Source: Alkaliphilus sp. B6464
GTDB lineage: Bacteria > Bacillota > Clostridia > Peptostreptococcales > Natronincolaceae
NCBI RefSeq assembly: GCF_018141165.1
Contig: NZ_CP058557.1
Location: 1,302,001 to 1,366,000, forward strand
Direction: 5' to 3'
DNA: 64,000 nucleotides
How positions within the stretch are numbered: the first letter of the stretch is position 1; each line of letters begins with the position of its first letter. The notes under the pieces are model-generated. The model had not been told where the DNA came from and did no database searches. It worked only from the letters and a program-made list of their open reading frames with translations. Shown in pieces: positions 53,109 through 63,182 of this stretch. Position numbers and translations under genes: made by a program.

Positions 53109-54599
53109 ATGAACATTATAGATAATGATTTGCTCTCCATACAAGAGGCTCGAATTCTTATAGAAAATGCAAGTGAAGCACATAAACAATTGGCAACCTT
53201 TCCGCAGGAAAAACTGGATGAGATTGTTGAACGTATGGCAGAAGAAGTTGGAAAATATGCATGTGAACTTGCAGTGATGTCTCGAGATGAAACTGATTAT
53301 GGAAAATGGCAGGATAAGCATACTAAAAATCGGTTTGTTTGCGAATATGTTCCGACTAGACTTAGAGGAATGCGCTGTGTCGGTATTATTAGCGAAGATA
53401 GAGAGAATAAGACTATGGATGTAGGGGTACCCATGGGTGTAATCGTTGCATTAAGTCCTGCAACTAGTCCTGTTTCCACTACCATATATAAAGCTTTAAT
53501 TGCAATCAAGTCGGGAAATGCAATTGTTTTTTCACCACATCCTAGAGCAAAGAATACAATTGGTAAAGCTCTGGACAGTGTGATACGAGCTGCTGAAGGA
53601 TATGGATTACCAGCAGGGGCTCTTTCATATTTGCACACTGTAACATCTGCCGGGACAATAGAATTAATGAATCACAAAGAAACTTCACTTATTATGAACA
53701 CTGGTGTTCCAGGGATGCTTAAGGCGGCACATAGGTCTGGAAAGCCTGTAATTTATGGTGGAAATGGTAATGGACCTGCATTTATTGAACGCACAGCTGA
53801 TATAAAGCAGGCGGTGAAAGATATTATTGCCAGTAAGACATTTGATAATGGAATGGTATCAGCGTCGGAACAATCTATTATTGTAGATAGTTGTATTGCA
53901 GCAGAGGTTAAACAGGAGATGCAAAACAATGGTGCGTATTTCATGACAGAGGAAGAGGCACAAAAACTTGGGTCACTGTTATTTCATCCAGATGGGAGAG
54001 TAAACTCTGAGGTGGTAGGTAAATCTGCATTAGAATTGACCAAGAGAGCAGGCTTTTGCGTTCCTACGGGCACATTAGTACTAATTTCTGAGCAGAAATA
54101 CGTTTCTGAGACTAATCCTTATTCTAGAGAAAAGCTTTGTCCAGTTGTGGCTTACTATATTGAAGACGATTGGATGCATGCCTGCGAAAAATGTATAGAG
54201 CTATTATTAAGCGAGAGAAATGGACATACCCTTGTTATCCATTCTAAAGATGAAGAGGTAATTCGCCAGTTTGCATTGAAAAAGCCAGTTGGCAGAGTGC
54301 TTGTAAATACGCCAGCCTCCTTTGGAAGTATGGGCGCAACAACCAATTTATTTCCTGCCTTAACTCTTGGAAGTGGATCAGCAGGTAAGGGAATGACTTC
54401 AGATAATGTTTCACCTATGAATTTAATTTATATTCGTAAAGTAGGATATGGTGTCAGAAATATAGATGATATGACTAATGGAGCTTTAACAAGTCAAAAG
54501 ATATCTATGGGCTGTATGCCACAGGCTGAAGAGCATAATCAAGATGGAATTAAGATGTTACATCATATCTTAGAAAAGGTTTTAAAAGAAATAAAATAG
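53109..54599 (+). CDS. CoA-acylating aldehyde dehydrogenase homologue with catalytic residues replaced
   Basis: A 496-residue protein of the EutE/AdhE-type family (VIVALSPATSPVSTTIYKAL, SGNAIVFSPHPRAKN, GGNGNGPAFIERTAD). In active relatives the segment FDNGxICASEQ carries the catalytic Cys; here it is FDNGMVSASEQ with Ser251 (codon TCA at 53859). The TTNP loop with the oxyanion Asn reads TSP, Ser120. Both catalytic side chains are thus lost while the rest is conserved. It sits between shell genes and cutC and has an amphipathic N-terminal segment fit for shell targeting. A true acylating dehydrogenase may lie past the window. Confidence 0.85.
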   Translation: MNIIDNDLLSIQEARILIENASEAHKQLATFPQEKLDEIVERMAEEVGKYACELAVMSRDETDYGKWQDKHTKNRFVCEYVPTRLRGMRCVGIISEDRENKTMDVGVPMGVIVALSPATSPVSTTIYKALIAIKSGNAIVFSPHPRAKNTIGKALDSVIRAAEGYGLPAGALSYLHTVTSAGTIELMNHKETSLIMNTGVPGMLKAAHRSGKPVIYGGNGNGPAFIERTADIKQAVKDIIASKTFDNGMVSASEQSIIVDSCIAAEVKQEMQNNGAYFMTEEEAQKLGSLLFHPDGRVNSEVVGKSALELTKRAGFCVPTGTLVLISEQKYVSETNPYSREKLCPVVAYYIEDDWMHACEKCIELLLSERNGHTLVIHSKDEEVIRQFALKKPVGRVLVNTPASFGSMGATTNLFPALTLGSGSAGKGMTSDNVSPMNLIYIRKVGYGVRNIDDMTNGALTSQKISMGCMPQAEEHNQDGIKMLHHILEKVLKEIK

Positions 54600-54688
54600 T
54601 TATTTAGATTTGTTTAAGTATTGTAGATAAATATATACAATCAGATAGTTAAATAAGAAATAATAAAAAAGAACTGGAGGTAATGATT

Positions 54689-57229
54689 TTGGATATTCGT
54701 GAATTTTCAAATAAACTTGCAGAAGCCACCCAAAATATGTCTACAGAGGAACGATCATCTTTAATAAAGATTTTTGAAGGCATTTCAAAAGAAATCACAA
54801 AAAATGATACTACTAGTTACACACAGTCAGATACGAAAGATATGGGAGTTCCAGATGGAATAACAGAACGACTAAAGAGACTAAAGGAAACATATTTAAA
54901 GTGGCAACCTACTATAACTACACATCGTGCTCGTGCTATTACTAAGATTGCTAAGGAAAATCCTGGTATGCCGAAAACCTTACTAAGGGCTAAAAGTTTT
55001 CGCTATTGCTGTGAAACTGCACCTTTAGTAATTCAAGAAAACGAGTTAATTGTTGGGGCTCCTTGTGGTGCACCTCGTGCTGGAGCTTTTTCTCCCGATA
55101 TAGCATGGAGATGGATGGAAGATGAAATTGATACAATCGGTACTCGTCCTCAAGATCCATTTTATATATCAGAAGAAGATAAAAAGTATATGCGTGAAGA
55201 GCTTTTTCCATTCTGGAAAGGTAAATCTGTTGATGAATACTGTGAAGACCAATATCGTGATGCTGGAGTTTGGGAAATTTCAGGAGAATCCTTTGTTTCA
55301 GATTGCTCATACCATGCATTAAACGGTGGTGGGGATTCTAACCCAGGTTACGATGTAATCCTAATGAAAAAAGGTATGTTAGATATTCAGAGGGAAGCAC
55401 AAGATCATTTAGATAAGCTAAGCTATGAAAATCCTGATGATATTGAAAAAATTTACTACTATAAAGCTGTTATTGAAACTACTGAAGGAGTTATGATTTA
55501 TGCTAAGCGCTTATCTGATTATGCAGCTGAACTAGCAGCAAAAGAGACAAATCCTAAGCGTAAGGCAGAATTACAAAAGGTTTCTGAAATAAATAAAAGA
55601 GTTCCAGCTCATAAACCTAGCACTTTCTGGGAAGCAATTCAAGCTGTTTGGACTGTAGAGTCTTTGTTAGTAGTTGAAGAAAACCAAACAGGTATGTCAA
55701 TTGGTCGTGTTGACCAATATATGTATCCTTTCTACAAGGCAGATATAGAAAGTGGACGTATGTCTGAATTTGAAGCGTTTGAATTAGCAGGCTGTATGTT
55801 AATTAAAATGTCAGAAATGATGTGGGTTACTAGTGAAGGTGGTTCTAAATTCTTCGCAGGATATCAGCCATTTGTTAATATGTGCGTTGGTGGTGTTACC
55901 CGTGAAGGTCTTGATGCAACAAACGATCTGACATATCTATTAATGGATGCAGTTCGCCACGTTAAAATTTATCAACCGTCCTTAGCAACACGTATTCATA
56001 GTAAGTCACCTAAGAAATATTTAAAGAAAATTGTTGAAGTTGTTCGCTCTGGTATGGGATTCCCAGCATGCCATTTCGATGATGTTCATATTAAGATGAT
56101 GCTAGCAAAAGGTGTCTCTATAGAGGATGCCCGTGACTATTGTTTAATGGGCTGCGTAGAACCACAAAAATCTGGCCGTCTATATCAGTGGACTTCTACA
56201 GCCTATACACAATGGCCTATTGCTATTGAACTAGTTCTTAACAAGGGTGTTCCACTATGGTATGGCAAGCAGGTTTGTCCTGATATGGGTGATTTAAATA
56301 GCTTTAAAACTTACGAGGACTTTGAAAATGCTGTTAAAGAGCAGATTAAATATATTACAAAGTTAAGTGGTATAGCTACTGTTATATCACAGCGTGTCCA
56401 CAGAGAATTAGCTCCAAAGCCTCTAATGTCCATCATGTATGAAGGCTGTATGGAAAAGGGTAGAGATGTTTCTGCTGGTGGTGCTATGTATAACTTTGGT
56501 CCAGGTGTTGTGTGGAGTGGTTTAGCAACATATGTAGATTCTATGGCTGCTATTAAGAAGCTTGTATATGATGAAAAGAAATATACATTACAAGAGCTGA
56601 ATGAAGCATTAAAAGCTGATTTTGTAGGCTACGATCAACTGAGAAACGATTGCCTAAAGGCTCCTAAATATGGTAACGACGATGACTATGTAGATTTAAT
56701 TGCTGCTGATCTAATTAACTTTACTGAGCAAGAACATCGTAAGTACAGAACTTTATATTCTGTTATGTGCCATGGTACGCTATCTATTTCTAACAACACT
56801 CCTTTTGGTCAGTTAACTGGTGCATCTGCAAACGGACGTAAAGCTTGGGTACCATTATCCGATGGTATAAGCCCAACTCAAGGAGCAGATTTTAAAGGAC
56901 CTACTGCAATAATTAAATCTGTTTCTAAAATGGCTTGCGATAACATGAACCTAGGTATGGTTCATAACTTTAAGCTAATGGCGGGGCTATTAGATACAGC
57001 AGAAGGTGAGGAAGGCATTATAACATTATTACGTACTGCTTGTACGATAGGTGTTGGTGAAATGCAGTTCAATTATTTAGACAACAATACTTTAATAGAA
57101 GCGCAGAAACATCCAGAGCAATACCGTGACCTGATAGTTCGTGTGGCAGGCTATAGTGCATTCTTCGTTGAACTTTGCAAGGATGTTCAAGATGAGATAA
57201 TAAGCAGAACTATGTTAACACATCTTTAG
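54689..57229 (+). CDS. cutC: Choline trimethylamine-lyase
   Basis: An 846-residue glycyl radical enzyme that cleaves choline to trimethylamine and acetaldehyde. Read from the TTG at 54689 (GGAGG eight bases upstream), every key residue falls at its published Desulfovibrio CutC position: D216 ([10 protein letters not shown]), F395, C489 and E491 (MGCVEP), and G821 (RVAGYSAFF), which holds the radical. An in-frame ATG six bases earlier has poor spacing. The first about 45 residues are a helical extension that may target it into the shell. Choline selectivity residues conserved, so the call is firm. Confidence 0.97.
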   Translation: MDIREFSNKLAEATQNMSTEERSSLIKIFEGISKEITKNDTTSYTQSDTKDMGVPDGITERLKRLKETYLKWQPTITTHRARAITKIAKENPGMPKTLLRAKSFRYCCETAPLVIQENELIVGAPCGAPRAGAFSPDIAWRWMEDEIDTIGTRPQDPFYISEEDKKYMREELFPFWKGKSVDEYCEDQYRDAGVWEISGESFVSDCSYHALNGGGDSNPGYDVILMKKGMLDIQREAQDHLDKLSYENPDDIEKIYYYKAVIETTEGVMIYAKRLSDYAAELAAKETNPKRKAELQKVSEINKRVPAHKPSTFWEAIQAVWTVESLLVVEENQTGMSIGRVDQYMYPFYKADIESGRMSEFEAFELAGCMLIKMSEMMWVTSEGGSKFFAGYQPFVNMCVGGVTREGLDATNDLTYLLMDAVRHVKIYQPSLATRIHSKSPKKYLKKIVEVVRSGMGFPACHFDDVHIKMMLAKGVSIEDARDYCLMGCVEPQKSGRLYQWTSTAYTQWPIAIELVLNKGVPLWYGKQVCPDMGDLNSFKTYEDFENAVKEQIKYITKLSGIATVISQRVHRELAPKPLMSIMYEGCMEKGRDVSAGGAMYNFGPGVVWSGLATYVDSMAAIKKLVYDEKKYTLQELNEALKADFVGYDQLRNDCLKAPKYGNDDDYVDLIAADLINFTEQEHRKYRTLYSVMCHGTLSISNNTPFGQLTGASANGRKAWVPLSDGISPTQGADFKGPTAIIKSVSKMACDNMNLGMVHNFKLMAGLLDTAEGEEGIITLLRTACTIGVGEMQFNYLDNNTLIEAQKHPEQYRDLIVRVAGYSAFFVELCKDVQDEIISRTMLTHL

Positions 57230-57349
57230 TCATAATTATTTAAAAAAATTAGTCTAATTTATCTGACATCCAGTGCTAATATGCCTTATAGAGTATTAGC
57301 ACTGGCTCAGATGAATTATCTAAATGAATCAAACGGGGGATTAGATGAT

Positions 57350-58300
57350 ATGAGTAATAAAAAGGCAGCTATAGTTGAAAGAAAAGCAGTTATATTTAAT
57401 GTACAAAAATACAATATGTATGATGGACCAGGAATAAGAACATTGGTATTTTTTAAAGGATGTCCATTACGTTGTAAGTGGTGCGCCAATCCCGAAGGAT
57501 TAGAACGAAAATATCAAATTATGTTTAAAAGTGCTTCCTGTATAGATTGCGGTACTTGTGCATCTGTTTGCCCTGTTGGAATTCATTCTATAAATCAGGA
57601 AGGAAAGCATGTAGTTAATCGTAGTATTGATTGTCTAGGATGTCGTAAGTGCGAGGAAGTCTGCACTGAATCCGCATTATCTATTGTGGGAGAGGTAAAA
57701 ACAGTTTCGGAGCTTTTGAAAATTATAGAAGAAGATACAGCTTTTTATGATATTTCAGGTGGTGGTGTCACTTTAGGTGGCGGTGAAGTAACAATGCAGT
57801 CAGAATTTGCCGCAAATCTACTTATGGTTTGCAAGCAAGAGGGAATAAATACAGCCATTGAAACCTGTGGCTATGCAAAGCTTGAATCCATGCTTGAAGT
57901 TGCTGAATTTACAGATTTATTCCTTTATGATTTAAAGCATATCGATTCGGAAAAACATTACCAGTTCACGGGAGTGCGTAATGAACGAATCCTAGAGAAT
58001 CTAAAGGAGCTGCTTCATCGTAGGTATAACGTAAAGGTAAGAATGCCACTTTTAAAGGGTGTAAATGATAGCCAAGATGAGATTGAAAGAGTAATACAGT
58101 TTTTAATGCCTTATCGTGATTACAAAAACTTTAAGGGCATAGATCTACTTCCTTATCATAAACTGGGCGTAAATAAGTACAAGCAGTTAGATATGGAGTA
58201 TCAAATGCAAGGAGAATTCTCATTAAACAATGATGAGTTGGAAACTATTGAAAGCTGGATTAAACAGTATGATTTTCCAGTTTCAGTGATAAAACATTGA
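57350..58300 (+). CDS. cutD: CutC-activating radical SAM enzyme
   Basis: A 316-residue glycyl-radical activase. The radical SAM cluster motif CPLRCKWC (CxxxCxxC) follows the YDGPGIRTLVFFKG start; two ferredoxin-type clusters lie in the CIDCGTCASVCP and CLGCRKCEEVCT insert. It uses S-adenosylmethionine to install the glycyl radical on CutC. I start at the ATG with GGGGGA eight bases upstream; an earlier in-frame ATG at 57281 would add 23 residues and lacks such a site. The gene follows cutC, as in all type I cut loci. Confidence 0.95.
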   Translation: MSNKKAAIVERKAVIFNVQKYNMYDGPGIRTLVFFKGCPLRCKWCANPEGLERKYQIMFKSASCIDCGTCASVCPVGIHSINQEGKHVVNRSIDCLGCRKCEEVCTESALSIVGEVKTVSELLKIIEEDTAFYDISGGGVTLGGGEVTMQSEFAANLLMVCKQEGINTAIETCGYAKLESMLEVAEFTDLFLYDLKHIDSEKHYQFTGVRNERILENLKELLHRRYNVKVRMPLLKGVNDSQDEIERVIQFLMPYRDYKNFKGIDLLPYHKLGVNKYKQLDMEYQMQGEFSLNNDELETIESWIKQYDFPVSVIKH

Positions 58301-58343
58301 TAAACTAATGCTTATATAGAAAATAGATTGAGAGGTAGTTTTT

Positions 58344-58697
58344 ATGGGAGCTGTTGGAGAAAAGCCAATAGAACGTATAATACAAGAATCAGTACCTGGA
58401 AAGCAGGTTACAATCGCCCATATCATTGCATCACCTATGCCGGACATCTATGAACGTTTAGGAATAGATGATAAAGGAGCCATTGGAATTTTAACATTAA
58501 CACCATATGAAACGGCTATTATTGCAGCTGATATTGTAACTAAGACTGCGGATGTTGAAATTGGTTTTCTAGATAGATTTACGGGATCTTTGATTATTAC
58601 TGGGGATGTACAGTCTGTTGAGACAGCACTTAATGCGGCAAATGACACTCTGAAAAATCTGTTAAATTTTACGACAGCACCTATTACAAGAACATGA
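58344..58697 (+). CDS. eutS: EutS/PduU-type circularly permuted BMC-H shell protein
   Basis: A 117-residue shell protein of the permuted type: an N-terminal segment ([21 protein letters not shown]) precedes the [26 protein letters not shown] core. Such proteins form hexamers with a small beta-barrel cap over the pore. Its stop overlaps the next start (ATGA), so it is coupled with the EutP-type gene. Confidence 0.9.
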   Translation: MGAVGEKPIERIIQESVPGKQVTIAHIIASPMPDIYERLGIDDKGAIGILTLTPYETAIIAADIVTKTADVEIGFLDRFTGSLIITGDVQSVETALNAANDTLKNLLNFTTAPITRT

Positions 58698-59140
58698 GAA
58701 AGAAAAGAGTAATGATAATTGGGCCTACAAAAAGTGGGAAGACCACATTGATAAATGCGTTAAATGATTATGATGGCCCACTTAGAAAGACCCAAGATAT
58801 TATTTATGGAAAAAATACCATAGACATTCCTGGTTCTTATATTGAAAATACGTGGATGTACAAGCATCTAATTGCAGTATCTCAAGATGCATCCCATGTT
58901 TTAATATTAGTGGATCAGTCAAGATGTGACAATGTGTACTCACCTGGCTTTGCAAGGTCTTTTAGATGTCCAGTAATCGGTGTAATAACTAAAGTTGATT
59001 TAATGCCAGAAAACGAGAAGTTATGCTATAAGCAGTTAAAAGAAATAGGAGTAGAAGAGCCTTATTATAAAATAAGTGTTCCAATGGGAAAAGGTATAGA
59101 AACACTAAAAGAACGCTTGTTTTCAAGACAAGAAAAGTAA
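58694..59140 (+). CDS. eutP: EutP/PduV-type small GTPase-like protein
   Basis: A 148-residue P-loop protein: G1 [10 protein letters not shown], a DIPGSY switch and the G4 motif TKVDL. Members of this family associate with microcompartments and are thought to help position or organise them; other reports suggest acetate kinase activity for EutP. Overlaps eutS by four bases. Confidence 0.88.
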   Translation: MRKKRVMIIGPTKSGKTTLINALNDYDGPLRKTQDIIYGKNTIDIPGSYIENTWMYKHLIAVSQDASHVLILVDQSRCDNVYSPGFARSFRCPVIGVITKVDLMPENEKLCYKQLKEIGVEEPYYKISVPMGKGIETLKERLFSRQEK

Positions 59141-59152
59141 AGGGGAATTAAT

Positions 59153-59824
59153 ATGAGGTTTATAACCGAAGAAGATTTACGGAACTTATTTAGAAAAGAA
59201 CCTTTTACTGTTTATGAGATAAAAGCAGGAGAAAGACTTACACCCGGAGGACGTCAGTTTTTATTAGATCGAGGGATAAATATGGTTGAGGGTGACTCCT
59301 TGATTGAAAAAGGTACTGAAGGTGAGAAGATACAGCATAATTGGATAGAAACAAGAAATGACTGGAAGCAGAAAATGTTCTATACAAAGATGAAATCAAT
59401 GGAAGTATTGTTTCTTATTACTGCAGAAGAACTTTTAAGTAGAGATGTTCTTTTAGCTCAAAGTGTTATAAATTTGGGTAAAGAATTTTCAAATATTAAA
59501 AGTGATTTAAAGAATAATACCGTTGAAACACTTTGCTGTAAGGAATGTACAGGGATAAAAGGAGATAATATTTCTGATGATTTGGATGACTGCTTTGAAA
59601 TCACAGGTTTCCACATACAATTAGAAAATGGCAGAGATATCATTATTCTCCATAGACTTAGGTGTGCTCTTAGGGAGCTAGAGCCTTTTATTTTAGAACT
59701 ATTTGAGAACAATGACAATGAATTTTGTAAAGGGGTTATCGGGAAGGTTAATCAGAGTATTAATACCTTATCCCAAATGATTTGTTCTATTTTTGGAGGG
59801 AAAAAATGTCAAAGAGAGATTTAA
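59153..59824 (+). CDS. EutT-like cobalamin adenosyltransferase-type protein
   Basis: A 223-residue protein with the EutT-type N-terminus (FITEEDLRNLFRKEPFTVYEI and ERLTPGGRQFLLDRGI) and a helical core with CCxxC at C128, C129 and C132. The EutT motif HX11CCX2C would need His 12 residues before C128; here it is Lys. There is no B12 enzyme in this operon, so it may be a shell-assembly or redox helper rather than an active adenosyltransferase. It overlaps eutJ. Confidence 0.7.
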   Translation: MRFITEEDLRNLFRKEPFTVYEIKAGERLTPGGRQFLLDRGINMVEGDSLIEKGTEGEKIQHNWIETRNDWKQKMFYTKMKSMEVLFLITAEELLSRDVLLAQSVINLGKEFSNIKSDLKNNTVETLCCKECTGIKGDNISDDLDDCFEITGFHIQLENGRDIIILHRLRCALRELEPFILELFENNDNEFCKGVIGKVNQSINTLSQMICSIFGGKKCQREI

Positions 59825-60651
59825 ATTATGAATATTGTGATCAGCTTATCCGAGACTTCGAAGATGTAGTGGAACAACCAATTATAAATAAATCTTCAGT
59901 TTACTATACTGGAGTAGATTTAGGTACGGCATGTGTTGTTTTGGCAGTTCTAGATGAAAACTATAAACCAGTTGCAGGTGCTTACCGATATGCTGACGTA
60001 GTTCGTGATGGTATGGTTGTAGACTACATTGGTGCAATAAAGGTTGTTAGAGAATTAAAGCAGGAGCTAGAAGAAAAATTAGATACAGAGCTAATTTATG
60101 GAGCTGCTGCAATACCACCAGGAACAGATATTTTGGACTCAGGAGCAGTTAAAAATGTGGTTCAGGCTGCTGGTTTTGAACTAACTAATCTACTTGATGA
60201 GCCTACAGCAGCTAATAAGGTTCTAAAGATTCAAAATGGTGCAGTTGTTGACATAGGTGGTGGAACAACTGGAATTTCAATACTAAAGAATGGTGAAGTT
60301 GTTTATATTGCTGATGAACCAACGGGAGGTACTCATTTCTCTTTAGTTGTTTCTGGTGCATATGGAATGTCATTTCAAGAGGCTGAGCTGTATAAAAGAG
60401 ACCCTAGAAATCATAGAGAGCTATTACCTGTATTAAAGCCAGTAGTTGAAAAAATAGCATCTATTATAAATCAGCATATTAAGGATCATGATGTGAAGGA
60501 AATATATTTAGTTGGAGGAACCTGCTGTCTAACAGGCCTCGAAGATATTATAGAAAAAAAGACAGGTATCTTTACTCATAAACCTCAAAATCCTATGTTT
60601 GTGACTCCTTTGGGAATAGCATTTAGCTGCACACAAGAAAGTATAGGTTAG
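59806..60651 (+). CDS. eutJ: EutJ-type actin/Hsp70-like chaperone
   Basis: A 281-residue protein of the Hsp70/actin ATPase fold: GVDLGTACVVLAVLDE (phosphate 1), VVDIGGGTTGISILKNGEVV (phosphate 2) and YLVGGTCCLTGLEDII (adenosine). It is thought to be a reactivase or chaperone of microcompartment enzymes. Its ATG with GGAGGG just upstream lies 19 bases inside the preceding gene's end, so translation is coupled. Confidence 0.9.
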   Translation: MSKRDLNYEYCDQLIRDFEDVVEQPIINKSSVYYTGVDLGTACVVLAVLDENYKPVAGAYRYADVVRDGMVVDYIGAIKVVRELKQELEEKLDTELIYGAAAIPPGTDILDSGAVKNVVQAAGFELTNLLDEPTAANKVLKIQNGAVVDIGGGTTGISILKNGEVVYIADEPTGGTHFSLVVSGAYGMSFQEAELYKRDPRNHRELLPVLKPVVEKIASIINQHIKDHDVKEIYLVGGTCCLTGLEDIIEKKTGIFTHKPQNPMFVTPLGIAFSCTQESIG

Positions 60652-60664
60652 GAGATGTTTGATT

Positions 60665-60970
60665 ATGGAATTTAGAATTATTAAATCTCCATCAAAAAGT
60701 ACTATTGATATTCTTATGAAGCGATTAGGAACTGGAGCTAGTAAGGACTTGAATTGCATCGATGCTATTGGTCTGGTGCAAGGCAGAATGATAGATATGA
60801 TTTGTGCAGCTGATATTGCTGAGAAAGCTGTTGGTGTTACAGTGTCAGATATTCGAGGAAGTTGTCCTCAAAACATGATAATGATAGCTATCTTTGGTGA
60901 TACTGCATCTGTTGAATCAGCTATTTCGGAGATTAAATGCAATTTAGAAAAGGAGAAAGCTATATGTTAA
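60665..60970 (+). CDS. BMC-H shell protein (divergent)
   Basis: A 101-residue BMC-domain protein (KSPSKSTIDILMKRL, then GRMIDMICAADIAEKAVGVTVSDI). It lacks the usual ALGLIET opening, like a few shell proteins found beside eutJ, and has a different pore region. AGGAG is ten bases before the ATG; a TTG six bases earlier is less well spaced. It overlaps the EutN gene by seven bases. Confidence 0.7.
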   Translation: MEFRIIKSPSKSTIDILMKRLGTGASKDLNCIDAIGLVQGRMIDMICAADIAEKAVGVTVSDIRGSCPQNMIMIAIFGDTASVESAISEIKCNLEKEKAIC

Positions 60971-61227
60971 CTGGAAGGCTAATTGATAATATATGGGCAA
61001 CTAGAAAAGCAGATTCACTGAATGGATTAAAATTTATGCTGGCAGAGGTAATTGGCGGTAGTAACATGGGACAACGGTTAATAGTTATAGATAATATTGG
61101 TGCTGGTATAGGCGATAGAGTTATTATTTGCACAGGATCAGCCGCTCGTAGAATGCTATGCAATGATGATATTCCAGTTGATGCAGCTGTTATTGGAATT
61201 ATTGATGAAGATTGTAATTTTGAATAA
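60964..61227 (+). CDS. eutN: EutN/CcmL-type pentameric vertex protein
   Basis: An 87-residue BMC-P protein: MLTGRLIDNIWATRKADSL, then LIVIDNIGAGIGDRVIICTGSAAR. Pentamers of this type close the vertices of the icosahedral shell. GGAG precedes the ATG. Starts inside the end of the previous shell gene. Confidence 0.92.
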   Translation: MLTGRLIDNIWATRKADSLNGLKFMLAEVIGGSNMGQRLIVIDNIGAGIGDRVIICTGSAARRMLCNDDIPVDAAVIGIIDEDCNFE

Positions 61228-61244
61228 ATTCGGGAGGTACAATA

Positions 61245-62573
61245 ATGAATCTTCTTGATATGGTAAGAGAAGCCGGTATTGTCGGTGCAGGAGGGGCAGG
61301 GTTTCCTACCCATGTAAAACTTGAATCAAAGGCTGAATATATACTGCTTAATGGAGCTGAATGTGAACCTTTATTGAGGGTAGACCAACAGCTTATGGAA
61401 TTGTTTCCAGATGAAATTATAAAAGGCTTTGAAGCAGCAGGGAGATTTGTTGGTGCAAGTAAAGCCCTTATAGGTATAAAAGGAAAGCATAAAAAAGTAA
61501 TTTCTATATTGCAGGATAGAATTGATATGCTTCAGCTAAGAGACTTTGTTGAAGTAAAGGAATTACCAGATATTTATCCAGCAGGTGATGAACAGGTACT
61601 AGTTTATGAGCTAACAGGCAGAGTTGTTCCTGAAGCTGGTATACCAATTCAAGTTGGATGTGTAGTAGTTAATTCAGAGACTGCATTAAATATATACTAT
61701 GCAACTAATAAAGAACCAGTTACACAAAAGTATATTACAGTTGCAGGTGATATTCCGAAACCTTTAACAGTTAAAGTTCCGGTAGGTACACCTATTATGG
61801 ATGTTTTAAAGCTAAGTGGCATTGAAAACTTTCATGATTATGCAGTTATTGATGGTGGTCCTATGATGGGGCCTGTTATGAGCAACTTAGATGGGTATGT
61901 TACCAAGAAAAACAAGGGCTTCGTAATTTTAAAGAAGGATCACCATTTAATAAGAAAAAAATCTGTTAGCTTAGAGCAGGCAAGAAGAGTTAATAGGTCA
62001 GCCTGTGAGCAGTGCCGTATGTGTACGGATATGTGTCCACGTTATCTGCTTGGACATGAAATGCAGCCTCACAAGATGATGAATGCTTTAAATTATGCTC
62101 TAACAGATATGGAAGGTCAAAAGATTGCGCAGCTCTGTTGCCAGTGCAATTTATGTGAATTATTTTCATGTCCAGCAGGGCTTTATCCTAAATCTGCAAA
62201 TACCTATTTCAAAGAAAAACTGGCAGAGGAAAATATAAGATACAAACCGAAGAAGTCGGAGTTTACATCCCGTAAAAGTCGAGAATATCGTATGCTTCCA
62301 AGTAAGCGTCTTATAGCTAGATTAGGCCTGATGAGTTTTGATAATCCAGCTCCTATGACAGAAGTTGAATTAAGCTCAGAAATGGTATATATCTCAACGA
62401 GGCAGCATGTAGGGGCACCTGCGGTTCCTATTGTTTCTGTTGGAGAGCATGTTGAGGCAGGTCAACAAATAGGTAGAATTTCTGAAGGCAGCTTAGGGGC
62501 TACTATACATGCAAGTATCTCAGGAAGTGTAGTTGAAATTGAAAAAGATTTTATTGTAATAAGGAGGGACTAA
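61245..62573 (+). CDS. pduS: PduS-like RnfC-type electron carrier
   Basis: A 442-residue protein of the PduS/RnfC family: the flavin/NADH-binding GIVGAGGAGFPTHVKL start, an SLBB-type domain, and two [4Fe-4S] centres, CEQCRMCTDMCP and CCQCNLCELFSCP. It passes electrons, in Pdu shells to cobalamin; here, without a B12 enzyme, it may feed redox partners across the shell via PduT, which follows immediately. GGGAGG precedes the ATG. Confidence 0.88.
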   Translation: MNLLDMVREAGIVGAGGAGFPTHVKLESKAEYILLNGAECEPLLRVDQQLMELFPDEIIKGFEAAGRFVGASKALIGIKGKHKKVISILQDRIDMLQLRDFVEVKELPDIYPAGDEQVLVYELTGRVVPEAGIPIQVGCVVVNSETALNIYYATNKEPVTQKYITVAGDIPKPLTVKVPVGTPIMDVLKLSGIENFHDYAVIDGGPMMGPVMSNLDGYVTKKNKGFVILKKDHHLIRKKSVSLEQARRVNRSACEQCRMCTDMCPRYLLGHEMQPHKMMNALNYALTDMEGQKIAQLCCQCNLCELFSCPAGLYPKSANTYFKEKLAEENIRYKPKKSEFTSRKSREYRMLPSKRLIARLGLMSFDNPAPMTEVELSSEMVYISTRQHVGAPAVPIVSVGEHVEAGQQIGRISEGSLGATIHASISGSVVEIEKDFIVIRRD

Positions 62574-62574
62574 T

Positions 62575-63123
62575 ATGCCAAAAGCAATAGGAATGGTTGA
62601 ATTTTCAAGTATCGCCCGGGGAATATATGCAGCAGATCAAATGGTAAAGGTTTCTGATGTTGAAATAGTTACAGCTGGTTCTACCTGTCCCGGCAAATAT
62701 ATTGCAATTGTTCATGGTGATGTTGCATCAGTTTATGATGCAGTGAGTACCGGTGAAAGAGTAGCAGAAGAATATTTAGTGGATTCAATTGTTATACCAA
62801 ATGTTAGCCCTCAGATATTTCCAGCAATTACAGGTGCAACCATGCCAGATAGTATTCAGGCTTTAGGCATTATCGAGTCTTTCGCTCAAGCGACCATGAT
62901 TATCGCTGCCGATGCAGTCCTTAAGGCAGCAGAGTTACAGCCCTTAGAATTGCGTTTAGGAAATGGATTGGGAGGGAAGTCATTCTTTACTTTCACTGGC
63001 GATGTGGCGGCTGTACAGGCTGGTATTGAAGTTGGGAAGGCTGCTGCTAAGGATAATGGACTCTTAGTAAATGTAGAGATTATACCTTCTCCATCCCCTG
63101 TATTGGTGACATCTTTACTTTAA
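62575..63123 (+). CDS. pduT: PduT-type BMC-T shell protein with Fe-S pore
   Basis: A 182-residue tandem BMC-domain protein, forming trimers. C38 (in AGSTCPGKYI) is at the position of the PduT cysteine that holds a [4Fe-4S] cluster in the central pore. The second domain has SIQALGIIESFAQATMIIAADAVLKAAEL. It would move electrons across the shell together with the PduS-type protein encoded next to it (one base between genes). Confidence 0.9.
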   Translation: MPKAIGMVEFSSIARGIYAADQMVKVSDVEIVTAGSTCPGKYIAIVHGDVASVYDAVSTGERVAEEYLVDSIVIPNVSPQIFPAITGATMPDSIQALGIIESFAQATMIIAADAVLKAAELQPLELRLGNGLGGKSFFTFTGDVAAVQAGIEVGKAAAKDNGLLVNVEIIPSPSPVLVTSLL

Positions 63124-63182
63124 TATATAAGAATTTATTTGGATAAAAGGTGTCTTAATACTATAGGAGAGGATGTGAAAAC

